Shown: one piece after another, positions 8,871 to 19,288 of the stretch
Layout: every line of letters begins with the position of its first letter
Position numbering within the stretch: position 1 is the stretch's first letter
Source: Opacimonas viscosa
GTDB lineage: Bacteria; Pseudomonadota; Gammaproteobacteria; Enterobacterales; Alteromonadaceae
Reading direction: 5' to 3'
DNA: 64,000 nucleotides
NCBI RefSeq assembly: GCF_024199005.1
Contig: NZ_JANATA010000011.1
Coordinates: 1-64,000, forward strand
The notes under the pieces: generated by a model
What the model was told of the DNA's origin: nothing
Database searches by the model: none
What the model saw: only the letters and a program-made list of their open reading frames with translations
Translations under genes and position numbers: made by a program

Positions 8871-9884
8871 TTAGAATGGCTCCAACTCTGGCACTGACTG
8901 ACCAGTTAACAACAGACAAAGATGTGCCAATAACACATAAGGTTTGGCAATGGTTTGATTCTTGAAAATAAAATCAGCATGCGCCAAGTGTTTTTGAGCT
9001 TCGAGTAACTGAGCTTCACTGATCCGTCTTGCAGCACTTTCATATTGTCCTTGTTGGTTACCCCATACTCCTAAAGCACGCCAATTTACATTATGAGGTG
9101 CTAATTTTACCTGGTATAAGGTTTGCCATTCTTTGATCAACTGCCAAATAATTGCATTGGGTTCTACCCCTTCGCTTTCCAAGCGATAGAGCATTTTGAC
9201 TGCCGCTTGTCCTTGCCCTTGGATAACAAGGTCAGTCAGTTGAAACATGGTAAATCTAGACTGTTCGACTACCGCATCTTTACATATATCCAAGGTGATT
9301 TGCGTTTGTGGGTATAGTAACTGGAGTTTTTGAACTTCTTGATAACCAGCAAGCATATTCCCTTCACAAGCATTGGCAATAAAGGGGGGGACGTCAGGGG
9401 TGAAATGTAAGCCCTGTTCTTGCATAATTTGACTCACCCATTGGACTAATTGTTGACCAGAATAGGCATAAAAGGGAATGAAAATGCCAGCTTGGCTGAG
9501 TGTTTTAAACCATTTGGTATTTTGAATATCACGCCCAGCTTTGGGGCCAGTTAGTACGAGTAAAATATCTGCCGATGCGTTCTCAATCACAGTCAGCAAA
9601 GTTTGACCGCCCACTTTTCCAGGTTTTCCAGTAGGTAAATGTAACTCAATGAGCTGTTTATCGCTAAACAACGACATAGTTTGCGTTGCTTCAATTAACG
9701 TTTCCCAAGCAAACTCACTATCAGCAGTAAAGGTTTGTCTTTCTGCAAAACCGGCTTGTAGTGCTATTTTTCTAATCGTATCAATCGCTTGTACATTTTG
9801 AAATGGCTCATCACCAAATAGTAAAATACAAGGCGGAAAACCTTTTTGAAGCTGTTGTTTTAACTGCTGTGGTTTAATTTGCAT
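8871..9884 (-). CDS. holA: DNA polymerase III subunit delta
   Basis: The delta subunit of the clamp loader opens the beta sliding clamp during replication. Typical features are the N-terminal PPCILLFGDEPFQNVQAIDTIR, the degenerate AAA+ region (SADILLVLTGPKAGRDIQNTKWFK) and the C-terminal collar domain. I chose ATG at 9884 (MQIKPQQLKQQL), which has GGA about eight bases upstream, over the GTG two codons earlier. The protein would have 337 residues, close to E. coli HolA. Its place between lptE and nadD is conserved. Confidence 0.93.
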   Translation of the reverse strand: MQIKPQQLKQQLQKGFPPCILLFGDEPFQNVQAIDTIRKIALQAGFAERQTFTADSEFAWETLIEATQTMSLFSDKQLIELHLPTGKPGKVGGQTLLTVIENASADILLVLTGPKAGRDIQNTKWFKTLSQAGIFIPFYAYSGQQLVQWVSQIMQEQGLHFTPDVPPFIANACEGNMLAGYQEVQKLQLLYPQTQITLDICKDAVVEQSRFTMFQLTDLVIQGQGQAAVKMLYRLESEGVEPNAIIWQLIKEWQTLYQVKLAPHNVNWRALGVWGNQQGQYESAARRISEAQLLEAQKHLAHADFIFKNQTIAKPYVLLAHLCLLLTGQSVPELEPF

Positions 9885-9927
9885 GGTCACATTCCGTCCG
9901 CGATTGCTTAATTATTTTGCTGTTGTT

Positions 9928-10512
9928 TTATTCGTGCACCAAGGTTTTTAAGTCATTGTAGTGTCGGGGTAGCCTTTGCCAGATAGTCGCAGCGGCTTCT
10001 TCTCTGAGTTCGTTTAAGATTAAATTTAACTCACGTGATTTTGCTAATACTTGCTTGGGATCGTCTTGATATTCTCGTGTGAGGTTCAAGGTATAGCTCT
10101 GAGGAGGTATATCGTTAATCCGCAGTGTATACCGTACCACAAAATTTAATTCGTACTCAGCGACTTGGCCAGTCGAAAATACCGAAAGCAAACGTCTTTC
10201 GATTTTTTCTGGCGCCAATACCAAAAGTGCTCTAGGGCTAGAGATATCATCCGGTTCTGAGGCAAAGGAGAGCTTAGTCACTGGCGTAGCACGATTGTCA
10301 AAACGCACATTTCGTTGGGCAAAATACTTTGCTGTGACATTTTGTAGCTCACTCACACTTTCCAAACTGGACACTTGGATCCCTTGCAGCGCAAGTGGTA
10401 ACGGTGTGCTCTGACGCAGGGCAAAACCGCAACTCATAAGAGTACTTAGCAGACATGTGTAAACTAGTACTCTTAATCTTTGTTGGGCTGTGCTAGTTAA
10501 ACGCAATGACAT
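9928..10512 (-). CDS. lptE: LPS-assembly lipoprotein LptE
   Basis: LptE is an outer-membrane lipoprotein that plugs the LptD barrel and helps place LPS on the cell surface. The N-terminus has a signal sequence with lipobox LMSC (TCLLSTLMSCGFALR), and CGFALR is typical of LptE. The remainder shows the LptE alternation of beta strands and helices (ERRLLSVFSTGQVAEYELNFVVRY). The start codon overlaps the leuS stop codon (TAATG at 10512), so it is translated with leuS. Confidence 0.93.
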   Translation of the reverse strand: MSLRLTSTAQQRLRVLVYTCLLSTLMSCGFALRQSTPLPLALQGIQVSSLESVSELQNVTAKYFAQRNVRFDNRATPVTKLSFASEPDDISSPRALLVLAPEKIERRLLSVFSTGQVAEYELNFVVRYTLRINDIPPQSYTLNLTREYQDDPKQVLAKSRELNLILNELREEAAATIWQRLPRHYNDLKTLVHE

Positions 10513-13103
10513 TAATTAGCAACAATATTTAAAAGTTTACCCGGCACATAAATGACTTTGCGAATCGTCTTGTCAGCTATAAAATTCTGAACGTTTTCAT
10601 CAGCCATACCTAATGCCTCAACAGTATCTTGTGCAGCATCCGCAGCCACTGTTATTTTGCCGCGTAATTTGCCATTTACTTGGACAATAATGAGTTTCTC
10701 TGCTTCAACAAGTGCGGCTGGCTCGGCAACCGGCCATGCTGCTGTATGAATATCCGTTTCACCCAGAGCTTCCCATAGAACATGGCAAATATGTGGTGTA
10801 ATTGGGTTTAACATTAGAATAATGGCGCGAATACCTTCATCTAATACCGCTCTGTCTTGGGCTTCAGCCGTAGACGCTTTTTGCAACGCATTACACAGTT
10901 CCATAATAGCCGCTATCGCGGTATTAAATGTTTGTCTGCGCTCAATATCATCACTGATTTTGGCAATTGCTTTATGGATCACTCTACGTAAATCCGTTTG
11001 CTTTTTATTAAGAGAGTTCGGTTCAAGCGGGACCGTCGCTCCTAACGCTATGTGCTCATGCACTAATTTGTGCACGCGCTTCAAGAAGCGATTAGCACCT
11101 TCGACACCTGAATCAACCCATTCTAGAGTTTGCTCTGGTGGCGCAGCGAACATCGTGAATAAACGAACGGTATCAGCACCATACTGCTCAATGACTGATT
11201 GTGGGTCAATACCATTGTTTTTGGATTTTGACATTTTAGTCATGCCACCGTGAATCACTGTTTCACCATCAGAATTTAAAACAGCAGAGACAATCCTGCC
11301 TTTTTCATCTTTTTGAGTCGTGACTTCAGCTGGAGAGAACCAGGTCTTTTTGCCAGCATTATCTTCGCGGTAAAAAGAATCAGCCAGTACCATACCTTGG
11401 CAAAGTAGACGTTTATATGGTTCATCAGAATCTACTAATCCCTCGTCACGCAAGAGTTTGTGGAAAAAACGTGAATATAAAAGGTGTAAAATAGCATGTT
11501 CAATACCACCGACATATTGGTCTACTGGCAGCCAGTAATTGGCCTCGGCAGGATCCAACATGGCATCTGCATGAGTGGAAGTGTAACGGGCATAATACCA
11601 AGAAGATTCCATAAACGTATCAAAGGTATCGGTTTCTCGTGTCGCAGGTTGCCCTGCATAGGTCGTTTTAGCCCAATTTGGATCCGCTTTAATAGGAGAT
11701 GTTACACCATCCATCACCACATCTTCTGGCAGTACTACTGGTAAGTCTTCAGCTGGTACCGGAACTGATTCACCGTTGTCAAGATTTAGCATAGGAATAG
11801 GGGAGCCCCAATATCTTTGCCGTGAAACACCCCAGTCGCGGAGACGATAATTAATGGTTTTCTGACCTTTGCCCAATGCAGTCAGTTTATCAATGATACC
11901 AGCAAAAGCGTCTGCAAAATTCAGTCCCGTGAAACCCTGTGAGTTAATCAAGTGGCCTTTTTCGGTATAAGCGGCGACAGTTAAGTCATACTCTTCGCCT
12001 TCTGCTGGGGCGATGACAGGAATGACTGGCAGGTTGTAGGCGTTGGCAAATTCCCAATCCCTTTGGTCGTGCGCTGGAACGGCCATTACGGCACCTGAAC
12101 CATACTCCATAAGCACAAAATTTGCGATCCAGATAGGTACTGCTTCACCCGTTAATGGATGAATGGCTGTAAAGCCCGTATCAACCCCTTTTTTCTCCAT
12201 AGTGGCCATGTCTGCTTCGGCAACTTTAGTGTTTTTACATTCATCAATAAAAGCTTGCAAAGCTGGATTTTGTTCTGCTGCAGCAAGTGCAATAGGATGT
12301 TGTGCTGCCACCGAAACATAAGTCACTCCGTACAGCGTGTCTGGACGTGTGGTATACACTTCTAGCGTATCTAATCCCGCAATGCTTTGCGCGAGGTCAA
12401 ATGTCACGTCAGCGCCTTCGGAACGACCAATCCAGTTTTTTTGCATGGCTTTAACTTGTTCCGGCCATTGGTCTAATTTTTCTAGGTCGTCAAGTAAATC
12501 TTGGGCGTACGCAGTGATTTTAATGAACCACTGTGGGATCTCTTTGCGTTCAACCAACGCGCCAGAGCGCCAACCACGACCATCAACCACTTGCTCATTG
12601 GCTAAAACGGTTTGATCAATGGGGTCCCAATTAACCGTTGATAATTTTTTATAGACTAAGCCTTTTTCAAACAGACGTGTGAAAAACCATTGTTCCCAAC
12701 GATAATACTCAGGCTGGCAAGTCGCAAACTCACGGTCCCAGTCATACCCAAAACCTAGAGAGTTTAACTGGGTTTTCATGTACTCAATGTTTTCGTAAGT
12801 CCATTTCGCTGGCGCTGTTTTGTGGTTTATTGCCGCATTTTCTGCAGGTAGACCGAATGCATCCCAGCCCATAGGCTGTAAAACATTTTTACCCAACATG
12901 CGTTGATGTCTGCTTATAACATCACCAATTGTATAGTTACGAACATGCCCCATATGCAACTTTCCACTTGGATAAGGGAACATAGACAAACAGTAAAATT
13001 TTTCTTTATCACTATCAGGTTGAGCTGCAAAACATTGATTATCCTGCCAATATTTTTGAACCTGCTGTTCTATTTCAGTTGGAGAGTATACAGATTGAGA
13101 CAT
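10512..13103 (-). CDS. leuS: Leucyl-tRNA synthetase
   Basis: This class Ia synthetase charges tRNA-Leu, one gene of which (GAG anticodon) lies in this window. The HIGH-type signature is HMGH at residues 50-53 and the KMSKS loop is near residue 621. The CP1 editing domain is visible ([19 protein letters not shown] and [10 protein letters not shown]). A C-terminal domain ends the 863-residue protein, normal for the bacterial enzyme. It is first in the long minus-strand block running to rlpA and is divergent from the Lon-like gene. Confidence 0.98.
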   Translation of the reverse strand: MSQSVYSPTEIEQQVQKYWQDNQCFAAQPDSDKEKFYCLSMFPYPSGKLHMGHVRNYTIGDVISRHQRMLGKNVLQPMGWDAFGLPAENAAINHKTAPAKWTYENIEYMKTQLNSLGFGYDWDREFATCQPEYYRWEQWFFTRLFEKGLVYKKLSTVNWDPIDQTVLANEQVVDGRGWRSGALVERKEIPQWFIKITAYAQDLLDDLEKLDQWPEQVKAMQKNWIGRSEGADVTFDLAQSIAGLDTLEVYTTRPDTLYGVTYVSVAAQHPIALAAAEQNPALQAFIDECKNTKVAEADMATMEKKGVDTGFTAIHPLTGEAVPIWIANFVLMEYGSGAVMAVPAHDQRDWEFANAYNLPVIPVIAPAEGEEYDLTVAAYTEKGHLINSQGFTGLNFADAFAGIIDKLTALGKGQKTINYRLRDWGVSRQRYWGSPIPMLNLDNGESVPVPAEDLPVVLPEDVVMDGVTSPIKADPNWAKTTYAGQPATRETDTFDTFMESSWYYARYTSTHADAMLDPAEANYWLPVDQYVGGIEHAILHLLYSRFFHKLLRDEGLVDSDEPYKRLLCQGMVLADSFYREDNAGKKTWFSPAEVTTQKDEKGRIVSAVLNSDGETVIHGGMTKMSKSKNNGIDPQSVIEQYGADTVRLFTMFAAPPEQTLEWVDSGVEGANRFLKRVHKLVHEHIALGATVPLEPNSLNKKQTDLRRVIHKAIAKISDDIERRQTFNTAIAAIMELCNALQKASTAEAQDRAVLDEGIRAIILMLNPITPHICHVLWEALGETDIHTAAWPVAEPAALVEAEKLIIVQVNGKLRGKITVAADAAQDTVEALGMADENVQNFIADKTIRKVIYVPGKLLNIVAN

Positions 13104-13237
13104 AAAAGTAGTTCTATTTAACGCAAATTAATATGGGCTATAGAATACATCAGAGCAGCATTTAAGGCTATGATTAGCGATGATTTTTTATTTTTTCTAC
13201 TGTACCATTGTGAAAAAACTATATTGAAGTATTAGCG

Positions 13238-15703
13238 ATGGATTTAAGCTCTGCCAAGCCAAACTGTAATTCCCAACCGAAAAGCGTGCAAAACACAATT
13301 GCTAAAACTGCATTAAGCGCCGCTGATTGTGCCTGTATCATTGATCTCAATGAATTATCAGATACCTTAAACAAACTTGATAATACATCGACCAATCCGG
13401 CCGATGAGGTGCGTGTGTTTATCGGTCAGGAAAGAGCTAAGTCGGCACTTGAATTTGGTTTGGGAATGCCTGCCAAAGGGTATAATTTATATGTAATGGG
13501 CGAGCAAGCTACTGGACGAGCTACCTTGGTCAAAAGTTACATTCAAAAAAACATAGCCGAATATCCAGCGCCTTTAGATTGGTTGTATCTACACAATGTG
13601 AAGGATGAGAGAAACCCTTGGTCATTAGCGTTGGTAGGTGGTGCCAGTGAGCAGTTATTACAAGATATGCAACAACTTATCAATGCATTACTTGACTCAT
13701 TTCCTGCTGCGTTCGATAACCCTGGTTACCAACGTAAAAAGGGGCTGGTGCAAAAACAATACAAAGGCAAATATGAGGCTGCATTAGAGAAAGTGGAATG
13801 TGCCGCAGTAGCATTTGATATTGCACTGTTTGAAGAAGATGGCACGGTTTCTTTTTTACCTGTAGTCGATAATAAACCAATGGAAGAAGAGGCATTTGTT
13901 CAATTACCCAATGCAGTACAAGAGACGTTTATTGCTCATATTGCTGAACTTGAAGAATTACTTGAAGAAGAATTACTGGAATTACCTTTATGGAAAAGGC
14001 AACAAGCTAAAGCGTTACGAGAACTGAAAACTGAAACTGCAGAACAAAGCATCGAACCACTGCTGGCGGACCTTCGTAAAAAATACGCGCAGCAGCCACA
14101 GCTAGACAGTTATTTTGTGTCGATTAAACCGCATATTGTTGATTCTGTATTGTGGCTGGATGAACTTGAAGAAAAAGAAGAAAAGTTTGATATTGCTCAG
14201 GCTCGAGAGTATCTCGAAAGTCAGTATTTACCCAATGTATTGGTACAACATACTGCTAACGCCGCCGCGCCGGTTGTGTATGAATCTAATCCTACGTACC
14301 AAAATCTTTTTGGGCGTATAGAATACTCGACTGCGCAGGGGAGTGTGATGACCGATTATCGCATGATTAGCCCAGGGGCATTACACGAAGCAAACGGTGG
14401 TTTTTTGTTGTTGGATGCCGATAAAATGGTCGAACAACCGCATGTGTGGGAATCCTTGAAACGCGCCTTAAAGCAAGCACAATTACGTATCGACCTGCCA
14501 CAACAAGACGCTGGTATGGTTAACTCAGTTACGCTTGCACCTGAACCGATTTCTCTCAATGTCAAAATCATCCTAATTGGTTCTCGAGAGTTATTCTATT
14601 TATTACAAGAGCATGATGAAGAATTTTCGCATTTATTTAGAGTGTTGGTGGATTTTGCTTATGAGCTACCCGCTACCGAACACAATGTATTAGATTTTGT
14701 TACTCAGGCTTCTGCGCATGCGCGTAAGCTGGCCTTTACCCATGTTGAACCTTTGGCAATGCAAACACTATTGATGGAAAGTATGCGCAATGCGGAGCAT
14801 CAACAAAAGATATCTGCACAATTTGCCGATATTTTGGAACTCATGAACGAAGCTGCTTTTTATGCCAAATCTGACTTACCATGTCCGTTGTTGAATACCT
14901 ATTTAGAAGAAGCGAAAACAGCACGCGAGTTCCGTAGCGGTAGAGTTGCAGAAACCTTACTTGATGATATCAAAGAAGGGCAAATTTTGATTCGCACTAC
15001 TGGTGCAGCCGTTGGCACGATCAATGGTTTGACCGTCATGGATATCGGCTCTAGTACTTTCGGGACGCCAGCCCGGATATCAGCGACAGTACATGCAGGT
15101 TCTAATGGTGTCGTTGATATCGAGAGGGAAGTTGAACTAGGACAATCTATTCACTCTAAAGGTGTTATGCTTTTAACTGGGTATTTAGGGCATAAATATG
15201 CACAAGATTTCCCGCTTACCTTATCTGCGAATATCGCCTTGGAGCAGTCTTATGGGTATATTGATGGTGACAGTGCATCACTTGGTGAGCTGATTGCTTT
15301 GTTGTCCGCACTGACCCATGAACCCTGTAAACAAAGTATTGCCATTACGGGCTCAATTAATCAATACGGTGAAGTACAGTCTGTTGGCGGGATCAACGAA
15401 AAAATTGAAGGCTTTTTTGCCATTTGTGAACATCGAGGATTAACCGGGGAGCAGGGCGTCATCATTCCTTTTGCCAATACCGTACATTTGATGTTAAATG
15501 CGGCGGTTCGCGAGGCAGTGTCTGCGGGCACCTTTCATATTTATGCGGTGAAGACCGTCGATGAAGCGTTGACGATCTTGATGGAAAAAGACGCAGGGGA
15601 ACAAAATAGTAAAGGAAGGTATCCAAAACATACTATTAACTTCAAGGCTTTGCAGCAACTTGCAAAAATAGCCACGATAGTTAACGGTGGCGATGAGGAA
15701 TAG
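13238..15703 (+). CDS. Lon-like ATP-dependent protease (YcbZ/LonB-type)
   Basis: The protein has 821 residues with an N-terminal AAA-like module and a C-terminal Lon protease domain. The catalytic Ser-Lys dyad appears as S679 (DGDSASLGE) and K722 (GGINEKIEGF), 43 residues apart as in classical Lon. The N-terminal region contains IGQERAKSALEFGLGMPAKG and a nucleotide-binding-like loop GEQATGRATLVK in which the usual Walker lysine is replaced by arginine. The middle is rich in acidic helices (residues 240-320). Proteins of this type are annotated as Lon family proteases or YcbZ and their substrates are poorly known. It stands alone, divergent from leuS and convergent with the SDR gene. Confidence 0.88.
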   Translation: MDLSSAKPNCNSQPKSVQNTIAKTALSAADCACIIDLNELSDTLNKLDNTSTNPADEVRVFIGQERAKSALEFGLGMPAKGYNLYVMGEQATGRATLVKSYIQKNIAEYPAPLDWLYLHNVKDERNPWSLALVGGASEQLLQDMQQLINALLDSFPAAFDNPGYQRKKGLVQKQYKGKYEAALEKVECAAVAFDIALFEEDGTVSFLPVVDNKPMEEEAFVQLPNAVQETFIAHIAELEELLEEELLELPLWKRQQAKALRELKTETAEQSIEPLLADLRKKYAQQPQLDSYFVSIKPHIVDSVLWLDELEEKEEKFDIAQAREYLESQYLPNVLVQHTANAAAPVVYESNPTYQNLFGRIEYSTAQGSVMTDYRMISPGALHEANGGFLLLDADKMVEQPHVWESLKRALKQAQLRIDLPQQDAGMVNSVTLAPEPISLNVKIILIGSRELFYLLQEHDEEFSHLFRVLVDFAYELPATEHNVLDFVTQASAHARKLAFTHVEPLAMQTLLMESMRNAEHQQKISAQFADILELMNEAAFYAKSDLPCPLLNTYLEEAKTAREFRSGRVAETLLDDIKEGQILIRTTGAAVGTINGLTVMDIGSSTFGTPARISATVHAGSNGVVDIEREVELGQSIHSKGVMLLTGYLGHKYAQDFPLTLSANIALEQSYGYIDGDSASLGELIALLSALTHEPCKQSIAITGSINQYGEVQSVGGINEKIEGFFAICEHRGLTGEQGVIIPFANTVHLMLNAAVREAVSAGTFHIYAVKTVDEALTILMEKDAGEQNSKGRYPKHTINFKALQQLAKIATIVNGGDEE

Positions 15704-15719
15704 TAAGTATACCAGGGTC

Positions 15720-16520
15720 CTATCTTGGACCCATGCGTAAAGCGCCATCGAGGCGAATGGTTTCCCCATTTAAATACTGGTTTTCACAGATATGTTGAGC
15801 TAATTTGGCAAACTCGGCGGGGCTACCTAACCTTTTAGGGTAAACGACTGTGTCGGCAAGGCTCTCTTGGACGGATTCGGGCATGTTTAGTAACAAAGGC
15901 GTGCCCATAATTCCAGGGGCGATAGTGTTGACTCTAATTCTATTTTGGGCTAAATCTCTAGCCATCGCTAAGCCAAGAGCAACGATGCCACCTTTAGATG
16001 CTGCATATGCCGTTTGTCCCATTTGCCCTTCGAATGCCGCAATAGAAGCTGTGTTTATGATTACGCCATTATCTTCACTGGTTTCTTTTGGCACATTTTT
16101 ATCATTCTTGAGCATATATTGTGCAGCTATACGAGACACGTTAAAGGTCCCAATAAGATTAATTTGAATGACGTGGTTAAAATGCGCTAAGGGTTGGGCC
16201 GAACCAGATTTATCCAATACCTTGAGAGCGGGAGCAATACCTGCACAATTTAAGCAAACGTCAACTGTTTGAAAATTGTTGTGAATTTGTGCAAATGCAT
16301 TTTCCACTGCATCTGCCGACGTCACATCTGTTTGATAAAAAATTGCATTAGGACTGGCGATTTCAGTCAATACAGTCCTCGCTTCAGCTTCATTTATATC
16401 AAGCAGTGCAACTTTGGCATTTAGGCTGATGAAGTGTTTCGCCGCAGCTAATCCTAAGCCTGAGCACGCCCCAGTAATGACGACGGTTTTATCGGTCCAT
16501 TGTTGAGTAGAATATGACAT
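15720..16520 (-). CDS. SDR-family dehydrogenase, 3-hydroxyacyl-CoA dehydrogenase type
   Basis: This is a classical short-chain dehydrogenase of 266 residues. The NAD-binding motif TGACSGLG lies at residues 16-23, followed by NCAG and the catalytic Ser-Tyr-Lys set (NTASIAA and the YAASKGG motif). The overall pattern, including PFPKRLG-like VVYPKRLGSPAEFAKL and the end EMIRLDGALRM-like ETIRLDGALRMGPR, resembles HSD17B10-type (2-methyl)-3-hydroxyacyl-CoA dehydrogenases of fatty-acid or isoleucine breakdown. No partner genes of that pathway are adjacent, so the substrate is inferred. It is convergent with the Lon-like gene, only 16 bases apart. Confidence 0.82.
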   Translation of the reverse strand: MSYSTQQWTDKTVVITGACSGLGLAAAKHFISLNAKVALLDINEAEARTVLTEIASPNAIFYQTDVTSADAVENAFAQIHNNFQTVDVCLNCAGIAPALKVLDKSGSAQPLAHFNHVIQINLIGTFNVSRIAAQYMLKNDKNVPKETSEDNGVIINTASIAAFEGQMGQTAYAASKGGIVALGLAMARDLAQNRIRVNTIAPGIMGTPLLLNMPESVQESLADTVVYPKRLGSPAEFAKLAQHICENQYLNGETIRLDGALRMGPR

Positions 16521-16670
16521 AACACAAATATCCTTTTATTCATATTTATCTTGCCTTGACTGCGATGTATGTAGCCCAACGAACTAGGTCACAAGCAACG
16601 TTACCCCAAAAGCTTCAGTAATATGGTTCAGTACTTGGTTTTAGGGGGAACATTAAGAATGAGCAAAATA

Positions 16671-16967
16671 TTATTTACGCGGGATTTCTATTTTTTTCTC
16701 TTCGGATTGTTTGAACATGATCAGAGTGTGTCCTATTACCTGTAATTTTACTGCACCCGTTTCGCGAATGATGGCATCCATGATCAATGTTTTTTCTTCA
16801 CGGTCATCGGTAGGCACTTTAATCTTAATCAACTCGTGATGCCCTAGTGCATTTTCAATTTCTGCTAGAACGCCTTCGGTCAGACCGTTGCCACCTAATT
16901 GCAGAATTGGCTTGATAGAATGGGCTAGGCCTTTGAGGTATTGTTTCTGTTTGTTTGATAAATTCAT
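16671..16967 (-). CDS. yhbY: Ribosome assembly RNA-binding protein YhbY
   Basis: YhbY is a CRM-domain protein that associates with precursor 50S subunits. The 98-residue sequence has the family motifs LSNKQKQYLKGLAHSIKP, QLGGNGLTEGVLAEIENAL, HHELIKIKV and the GxxG-like end of the RNA-binding loop. It is the gene that normally faces rlmE across a divergent promoter. Here it faces ftsH directly because rlmE is missing. Confidence 0.93.
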   Translation of the reverse strand: MNLSNKQKQYLKGLAHSIKPILQLGGNGLTEGVLAEIENALGHHELIKIKVPTDDREEKTLIMDAIIRETGAVKLQVIGHTLIMFKQSEEKKIEIPRK

Positions 16968-17284
16968 ATAATTTATTCTTTAATCTGTCGCTTGCTACTT
17001 GAAAAACGTTATTCTACCTCTATCTATACTATAAGACCAATATTGTTGTAACGATTCACATTTGAAACGTTACAGGTTGGACTCGAGAACACATTTAATA
17101 TTACTCACTGAGAACTTTCACAATGAATAATGAACACAATGTAAGCTCTTTCCGTATGAATATAGGTAACTCATTAAAATTGGTTTTAGTACCTTCATGT
17201 TGTGTATGTAGTGGCATCTAGATACATTTTATTGTAGTCTAGAATTTTACTCTCACAAACTGATATAACAAGAGGTTGACAGCG
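16968..17284. other. Gene-poor region between yhbY and ftsH (rlmE absent)
   Basis: About 317 bases carry no convincing gene. An inverted repeat TGTAACG (17047-17053) / CGTTACA (17068-17074) sits near the middle. A 32-codon frame at 17123-17221 (MNNEHNVSSF..., ending PSCCVCSGI) has only a poor ribosome site. The region must contain the divergent promoters of yhbY and ftsH, but no strong promoter hexamers stand out. Confidence 0.6.
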
Positions 17285-19219
17285 TTGAGTGATATGGCAA
17301 AAAATTTAATCTTATGGTTAGTCATAGCCGTTGTGCTAATGGCCGTTTTCGAAAGCTTTTCGCCTGGCGAAAATACTCGAGCACAAACGGATTACACAAC
17401 ATTTCTTAAAGAAGCTAATCAAGGAATGATCCGTGAAGTACGCATCGATAGCAGCAAAAATGAAATCCGCGGCGTAAAACGTTCTGGCGACAATTTTGTT
17501 ACTTATATTCCTTATTTTGATGACCAATTAGTTTCTGACTTGGTTAAGCAAGATGTTCGTGTAATAGGCGAACCGCCTGCCGAACAATCTTTCTTAGCTT
17601 CAATTTTCATCTCCTGGTTTCCTATGTTACTGCTTATCGGTGTGTGGATATTTTTCATGCGTCAAATGCAAGGCGGTGGTGGTAAGGGCGCAATGTCTTT
17701 TGGCAAGTCAAAAGCAAAATTATTGGGCGAAGACCAAATTAAAACAACATTTGCTGATGTTGCAGGCTGTGATGAGGCTAAAGAAGATGTTTCTGAATTG
17801 GTCGATTTCTTACGCGATCCTTCTAAATTCCAAAAGCTTGGTGGTAAAATCCCCAAAGGTGTATTGATGGTGGGTCCACCTGGGACAGGTAAAACTTTAC
17901 TAGCAAAAGCGATAGCGGGTGAAGCAAAAGTCCCTTTCTTTGCTATATCTGGTTCGGATTTTGTTGAAATGTTTGTGGGTGTAGGTGCATCCCGTGTTCG
18001 TGATATGTTCGAACAAGCCAAGAAAAGCGCTCCTTGTATTATCTTTATTGATGAAATCGATGCAGTGGGTCGTCAACGTGGTGCTGGTCTAGGTGGTGGT
18101 CACGACGAACGTGAGCAAACTTTGAACCAAATGTTAGTTGAGATGGATGGTTTCGAAGGTCATGAAGGTATCATTGTCATCGCGGCAACTAACCGTCCAG
18201 ACGTTCTCGATCCTGCGTTATTGCGTCCAGGCCGTTTTGACCGTCAGGTTGTGGTAGGTCTGCCTGATATCCGCGGTCGTGAGCAAATATTAAAAGTTCA
18301 CATGCGTAAAGTCCCCATTGCTGACAATGTAGAGCCGGCGGTTATTGCTCGAGGAACACCTGGTTTTTCTGGTGCAGACTTGGCTAACCTAGTAAACGAA
18401 GCTGCTTTATTCGCTGCGCGTTCAAACCAGCGTCTAGTCTCTATGGATGAATTTGAAAAAGCCAAAGACAAGATCATGATGGGCTCTGAACGTAAATCGA
18501 TGGTGATGTCCGAAGAAGAAAAAGCCATGACTGCTTATCATGAAGCTGGCCATGCGATTGTTGGGCGTTTAGTACCCGAGCATGATCCAGTGTATAAAGT
18601 ATCAATCATACCGCGTGGTCGAGCGTTAGGTGTGACGATGTATTTACCGGAACAAGACAGAGTCAGTCATTCTAAGCAGCACCTAGAAAGTATGATTTCT
18701 AGTTTGTATGGTGGTCGTTTAGCTGAAGACATCATTTATGGTTCTGATAAAGTTACCACTGGTGCTTCCAACGACATTGAGCGAGCAACGGAAATAGCGC
18801 GAAAAATGGTCACCCAATGGGGACTATCTGAAAAAATGGGACCTCAACTTTACGCTGAAGAAGAGGGAGAAGTGTTCTTGGGTCGTACTAGTGCTAAATC
18901 TAGTAGTATGTCTGACGAAACTGCACGTGCCATTGATGCAGAAATAAAAGAGTTACTAGATCGCAATTACAAGCGCGCAGAAAACATTCTCAAGGAAAAC
19001 CTAGATGTACTTCACTCCATGAAAGATGCGCTGATGAAGTATGAAACAATCGATGCAAAACAGATCGATGACCTCATGGCTCGTACGGATGTCAGACCGC
19101 CAGCCGACTGGGAAAAGCGTGATAAAAAGAAAGATGATAACGCAACCGGTGGTTCTACATCGACAGGTGATGATAAAGGCGCACCTAATGTAGGTGAGCC
19201 AGGTGACTTGCCACATTAA
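17285..19219 (+). CDS. ftsH: ATP-dependent zinc metalloprotease FtsH
   Basis: FtsH is a membrane-anchored AAA+ protease that degrades unfolded membrane proteins and regulators such as LpxC. Two transmembrane segments flank a periplasmic domain (about 5-25 and 108-128). The AAA module has Walker A GPPGTGKT, Walker B IIFIDEID and the arginine-finger region RPGRFDRQV. The zinc site HEAGH lies near residues 419-423. I chose TTG at 17285 (giving [10 protein letters not shown]), because AGAGG lies nine bases upstream. ATG at 17294 (MAKNLIL) is a possible alternative. The usual upstream partner rlmE is absent. A terminator follows. Confidence 0.97.
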   Translation: MSDMAKNLILWLVIAVVLMAVFESFSPGENTRAQTDYTTFLKEANQGMIREVRIDSSKNEIRGVKRSGDNFVTYIPYFDDQLVSDLVKQDVRVIGEPPAEQSFLASIFISWFPMLLLIGVWIFFMRQMQGGGGKGAMSFGKSKAKLLGEDQIKTTFADVAGCDEAKEDVSELVDFLRDPSKFQKLGGKIPKGVLMVGPPGTGKTLLAKAIAGEAKVPFFAISGSDFVEMFVGVGASRVRDMFEQAKKSAPCIIFIDEIDAVGRQRGAGLGGGHDEREQTLNQMLVEMDGFEGHEGIIVIAATNRPDVLDPALLRPGRFDRQVVVGLPDIRGREQILKVHMRKVPIADNVEPAVIARGTPGFSGADLANLVNEAALFAARSNQRLVSMDEFEKAKDKIMMGSERKSMVMSEEEKAMTAYHEAGHAIVGRLVPEHDPVYKVSIIPRGRALGVTMYLPEQDRVSHSKQHLESMISSLYGGRLAEDIIYGSDKVTTGASNDIERATEIARKMVTQWGLSEKMGPQLYAEEEGEVFLGRTSAKSSSMSDETARAIDAEIKELLDRNYKRAENILKENLDVLHSMKDALMKYETIDAKQIDDLMARTDVRPPADWEKRDKKKDDNATGGSTSTGDDKGAPNVGEPGDLPH

Positions 19220-19235
19220 GTCTATTTAAACGTTT

Positions 19236-19265
19236 AAAACGCTGGATTATCCGGCGTTTTTTTTT
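19236..19265 (+). terminator. Terminator after ftsH
   Basis: AAAACGCTGGA (19236-19246) pairs with TCCGGCGTTTT (19250-19260) with one G-T wobble and a three-base loop, followed by a run of T residues to 19265. It separates ftsH from folP, so folP needs its own promoter or readthrough. Confidence 0.85.
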
Positions 19266-19288
19266 GATGATTATTATTGGAGTACCTG

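Noticed and set aside
11496-11744. Plus-strand frames inside leuS
   Set aside because: They are antisense shadows of a fully conserved gene.
15713-15734. GGGTCC/GGACCC stem between the Lon-like and SDR genes as terminator
   Set aside because: The stem overlaps the SDR coding end and has no T-run on either strand.
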